A DNA stretch of 64,000 bases from Chionis minor (taxonomy: Eukaryota > Chordata > Aves > Charadriiformes > Chionididae). The stretch spans positions 1,200,098 through 1,264,097 of the forward strand of contig VZSF01010416.1 in assembly GCA_013398295.1 (NCBI GenBank), in the 5' to 3' direction. The position numbers were made by a program, and so were the translations under genes. This document shows, piece after piece, positions 61,359 through 64,000 of this stretch (position 1 is its first letter; each line of letters opens with the position of its first letter). The notes below the pieces were generated by a model. That model was not told where the DNA came from. It saw only the letters and a list, made by a program, of their open reading frames with translations, and did not search any database.

Positions 61359-64000
61359 TTTTACCTTTGGGTCTGCCATTACATCACAGCCCAAGTTGGT
61401 GGTGAATGAAAGTCATGTCCATCTGCGGACTGTTTGCTGGCAGACTGGATTAGCAAATGCATTTGTGGCACCAGTCCCATTCCCGGCTGTCACAACTGAC
61501 ACTCATTAACACCCTTGCTGACAGCCCTGGGGGGAAAGGCCAGGGGCTGAATGGGCATAAAGACTGGATTGCCCTCTTCTCCTTTAGCTTTTCTCCTTCA
61601 GGGGAAGAGTTGGGGCACGCTGGGACACAGCTTGGACTGCCAGGGACTCATTGTGTCTCTCCCGGGCAGGAACGCACCCAAGGCCACTGCTGGAAATTTG
61701 TGGTCTACCTGGCTCTTTGCAAATTCATTCACAAATAAGAAAAGAAATAGACAGCACAATTTACAAATAGAGCCTAGAGAAGACGTCACAAAGCTAACAA
61801 TAATTGTTTGTCAGCATTCAGCATGCTCTCCATTAAAATTCAAAAAATAACCCAGACCTCAAAAGGCTTATGGATATGAAGTACGGTTTATGTAATGTTA
61901 TTTCTACTTCTTATGCACAGGAGCATCTTTCTTCTAACACCGTTCTGGAAGTGTTAGGTTACCCTGTCAAATTTTTCAAGTCTGCCACTGAGAAGAAAAG
62001 ACCAATGCTGTGATGAAACTGAAGAAATGTTCCCAGACATTTTTAATGTACCAGCTTTTTCAGAAGGTAGTGACTTTGGTGTGTCATTGAATAAGGTCTT
62101 CACACTCTTAAAGCTGCTATCTAGTGTGTAAAAGACTAGAGCCCTTATACAAATGAAGAGTAACCCTGGAAGGTGGATCATGTTTATACTAACTAGAAAA
62201 TGCCTGCTACCAAGTGAGAAGTCATACAAACAAATCTGCTAAATGGAGTAGCATTTCTGGAGTAAATCAGTCTCTCATTTGGCTTTACTTCAGACTTCTA
62301 TCAAATAGATTCTGTCCTTACAGACCATTTAAGGAATGGAAACTAAACTGATGAATGAATCGCAAAGCATAGAAAACCCTTTTTCATTGTATTCAATCCA
62401 CTCCGTGACCAAGTTTTTTTACTGTTTCCCCCATTGCAGCCAAGTTAAAAAAATATCTTCATTTTTCAGTAAGAAGTCATAGAAGTTCAAGGGGAGAAGA
62501 GAAAAAAGTGCTTCATAAAAGGGAAACCTCTAAAAGTAATTCGTAGAGAAAAAACCCCAAAAGATCCATAAAAGATAGTATCAGTGATACTTACCAAATC
62601 CTTCTTGAAGTGAGATCAATTGATTACTGAGAGTTCCTCAAAAACAAAGCAATATCATTAGAGGAACAGACTGGCAACCAGCTAACCTACTGCCTCATTT
62701 CCAGCACCAATCAATGTCAATCGGTTCCTGAGGAGAAAAATGCATTTGGCAGTAGAGTACCACAGTGTGCCGGGATACCCTGTGTATCAAGCCCTGGTGC
62801 GTGAAATGTCACAATACTTCATAGCTTTCCTCCTAGGCTGTAAAAAATAGAGCATCTAGAAGTGCAATGTTAATTCAAATCAGAAAACTAAAAAAAAGGA
62901 CTTAGAATTTAGTTTTGCCACTTTTAAGAGGGGAGACTGTTTCTTCAAGAATCCACCTGCAAAAGGCTATTACCACACACGAAAATCAAGGTAAGTAGGT
63001 ACTGCAGAATACTTACTTACACACCTAACATATCTCATGGCAGGCTGAAGCCTTCAATGTTGCACGCAACTTTCAGGGCTTGCAGCCAAGTTGCAGGGTG
63101 GCAATATGTGCATTCTTGGAAGGCTAGTGAGAGTGTAATCCTGACGTCCTCGGTCCTTTCTGATTATTAATCGTATTTTAAAAATGGTAAAATATACCTT
63201 AAGGTGAACAAATCCAGGACATGAGCACATACTTAATTTATGGATATATTAATAACATTTCTGAATGGTTTCATATGTGAAGCTCAAAACCATTTTGTTT
63301 ATCAAGTGCAGAAGTACAGCCTTCCAGTGACAGAGATAATAGCCACTAAATATCTTTCAAAACACAAACCGGCAGATACTTAGTTGCTTGTCTTTCCACA
63401 TGATGCATTACAATAACAGCTGTTATTTTATGTTGTTAACAGTGATTTTTCTCTCACTAAATTAAACAATACTAAAACCAATTCAATTTGAGAGCATTTT
63501 GGTGGTGCCCTGAGTTAAAAAGGAATTTGGGAGAAACATATTTGACAAGCAGTAAGAGATGTTTCCTTTTTCCATATGACATCTTAAGCATTTTTAAGTT
63601 TTGAAGCCAGTTTGCTGATTATCTGCCCTTCTCATGCTTTGGTTCACATCACAGAGTAATCCTGGAGCACACAAAATGGATTTCCCTTGGATGAACTTAA
63701 CTTAGAAGACATGCTCCAGCCACCACCAAGCATTCAAGTCACGGGAGCAGACTAGGGCTGGTCCAACACAGAAACCTCAGAAATGTATAGATTAGGCATG
63801 ATGTTTTCAGAGCCAACTGTTCTGCTCCAAAAATCCACTTCTGTCAGTCCATACAATTTGCTAATCTAAACAGAGCCTGAGCAACATGATTTGGGATTAG
63901 ATCCAAGTATTTCTCTCGATTTGCTTCACTCCAGAGCCTCTTTGCAGGGTCAAAGTAAATGTTTTCAGGTATTTTAGGTGTATGGGGCAAAGAGGAACAA
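61359..64000. other. Non-coding stretch at the right end
   Basis: A somewhat GC-richer block lies at about 61440-61740, with two overlapping plus-strand open frames of 93-99 codons that match nothing I recognise. The rest is AT-rich sequence with no visible gene or repeat. Confidence 0.55.

Noticed and set aside
1..64000. tRNA, rRNA, CRISPR arrays, bacterial operons, full-length endogenous retrovirus
   Set aside because: No tRNA box pairs, regular spacer arrays, or paired LTRs with gag/pol-like frames were seen by eye. Sensitive profile searches could still find degraded remnants.

Overview
The window looks like a piece of a bird chromosome (64 kb, AT-rich, intron-dominated). The evidence is CR1 LINE fragments ending in the avian/reptile-type ATTCTATG-like 3' octamers, long spliceosomal introns, and two exons that I recognise by protein sequence as BEND5. 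A crocodilian or turtle is not formally excluded. It is not prokaryotic: there are no operons, ribosome binding sites, rRNA genes or CRISPR arrays.

The only gene I can name is BEND5 (BEN domain-containing protein 5), on the minus strand. Exon 3 (2123-2498) and exon 2 (4167-4300) are clear, with matching splice sites and reading phases. Intron 2 is 1.7 kb and intron 1 about 14 kb. Exon 1 is not readable. It almost certainly lies in, or just at the edge of, a 586-base assembly gap (18354-18939) inside a CpG-rich promoter island (about 18240-19140). The exons for the C-terminal BEN domain lie beyond the left end of the window. The window therefore holds the 5' half of the gene (N-terminal region plus coiled coil), its first introns and its promoter.

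From about 19.2 kb to 64 kb I recognise no protein-coding exon. In human, BEND5 is nested in a large intron of AGBL4, so this stretch may be AGBL4 intron; that is background knowledge and inference, because no AGBL4 exon is seen. It contains five CR1 fragments (19.5, 20.4, 41.6-42.6, 43.7-44.0 and 61.3 kb) and one diverged CR1-like stretch (38.8-39.5 kb). BEND5 intron 1 carries another CR1 (7.7-8.1 kb) and a probable ancient MIR/CORE-SINE (11.5-11.7 kb). Homopolymers and short microsatellites are scattered throughout.

No undescribed biological system stands out. The most useful leads are: the hidden BEND5 exon 1 with a candidate donor at the gap edge; several short open segments bounded by plausible splice sites (456-546 +, 17375-17461 +, 24052-24189 -, 26695-26783 +); a 16-bp imperfect hairpin next to a palindromic pair of nuclear-receptor half-sites (23433-23515); an interleaved inverted repeat (5518-5560); and AT-rich, motif-dense stretches that read like conserved noncoding enhancers (31.4, 54.6-55.3 and 59.4-59.7 kb). 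All of these need alignments or transcript data that cannot be run here.
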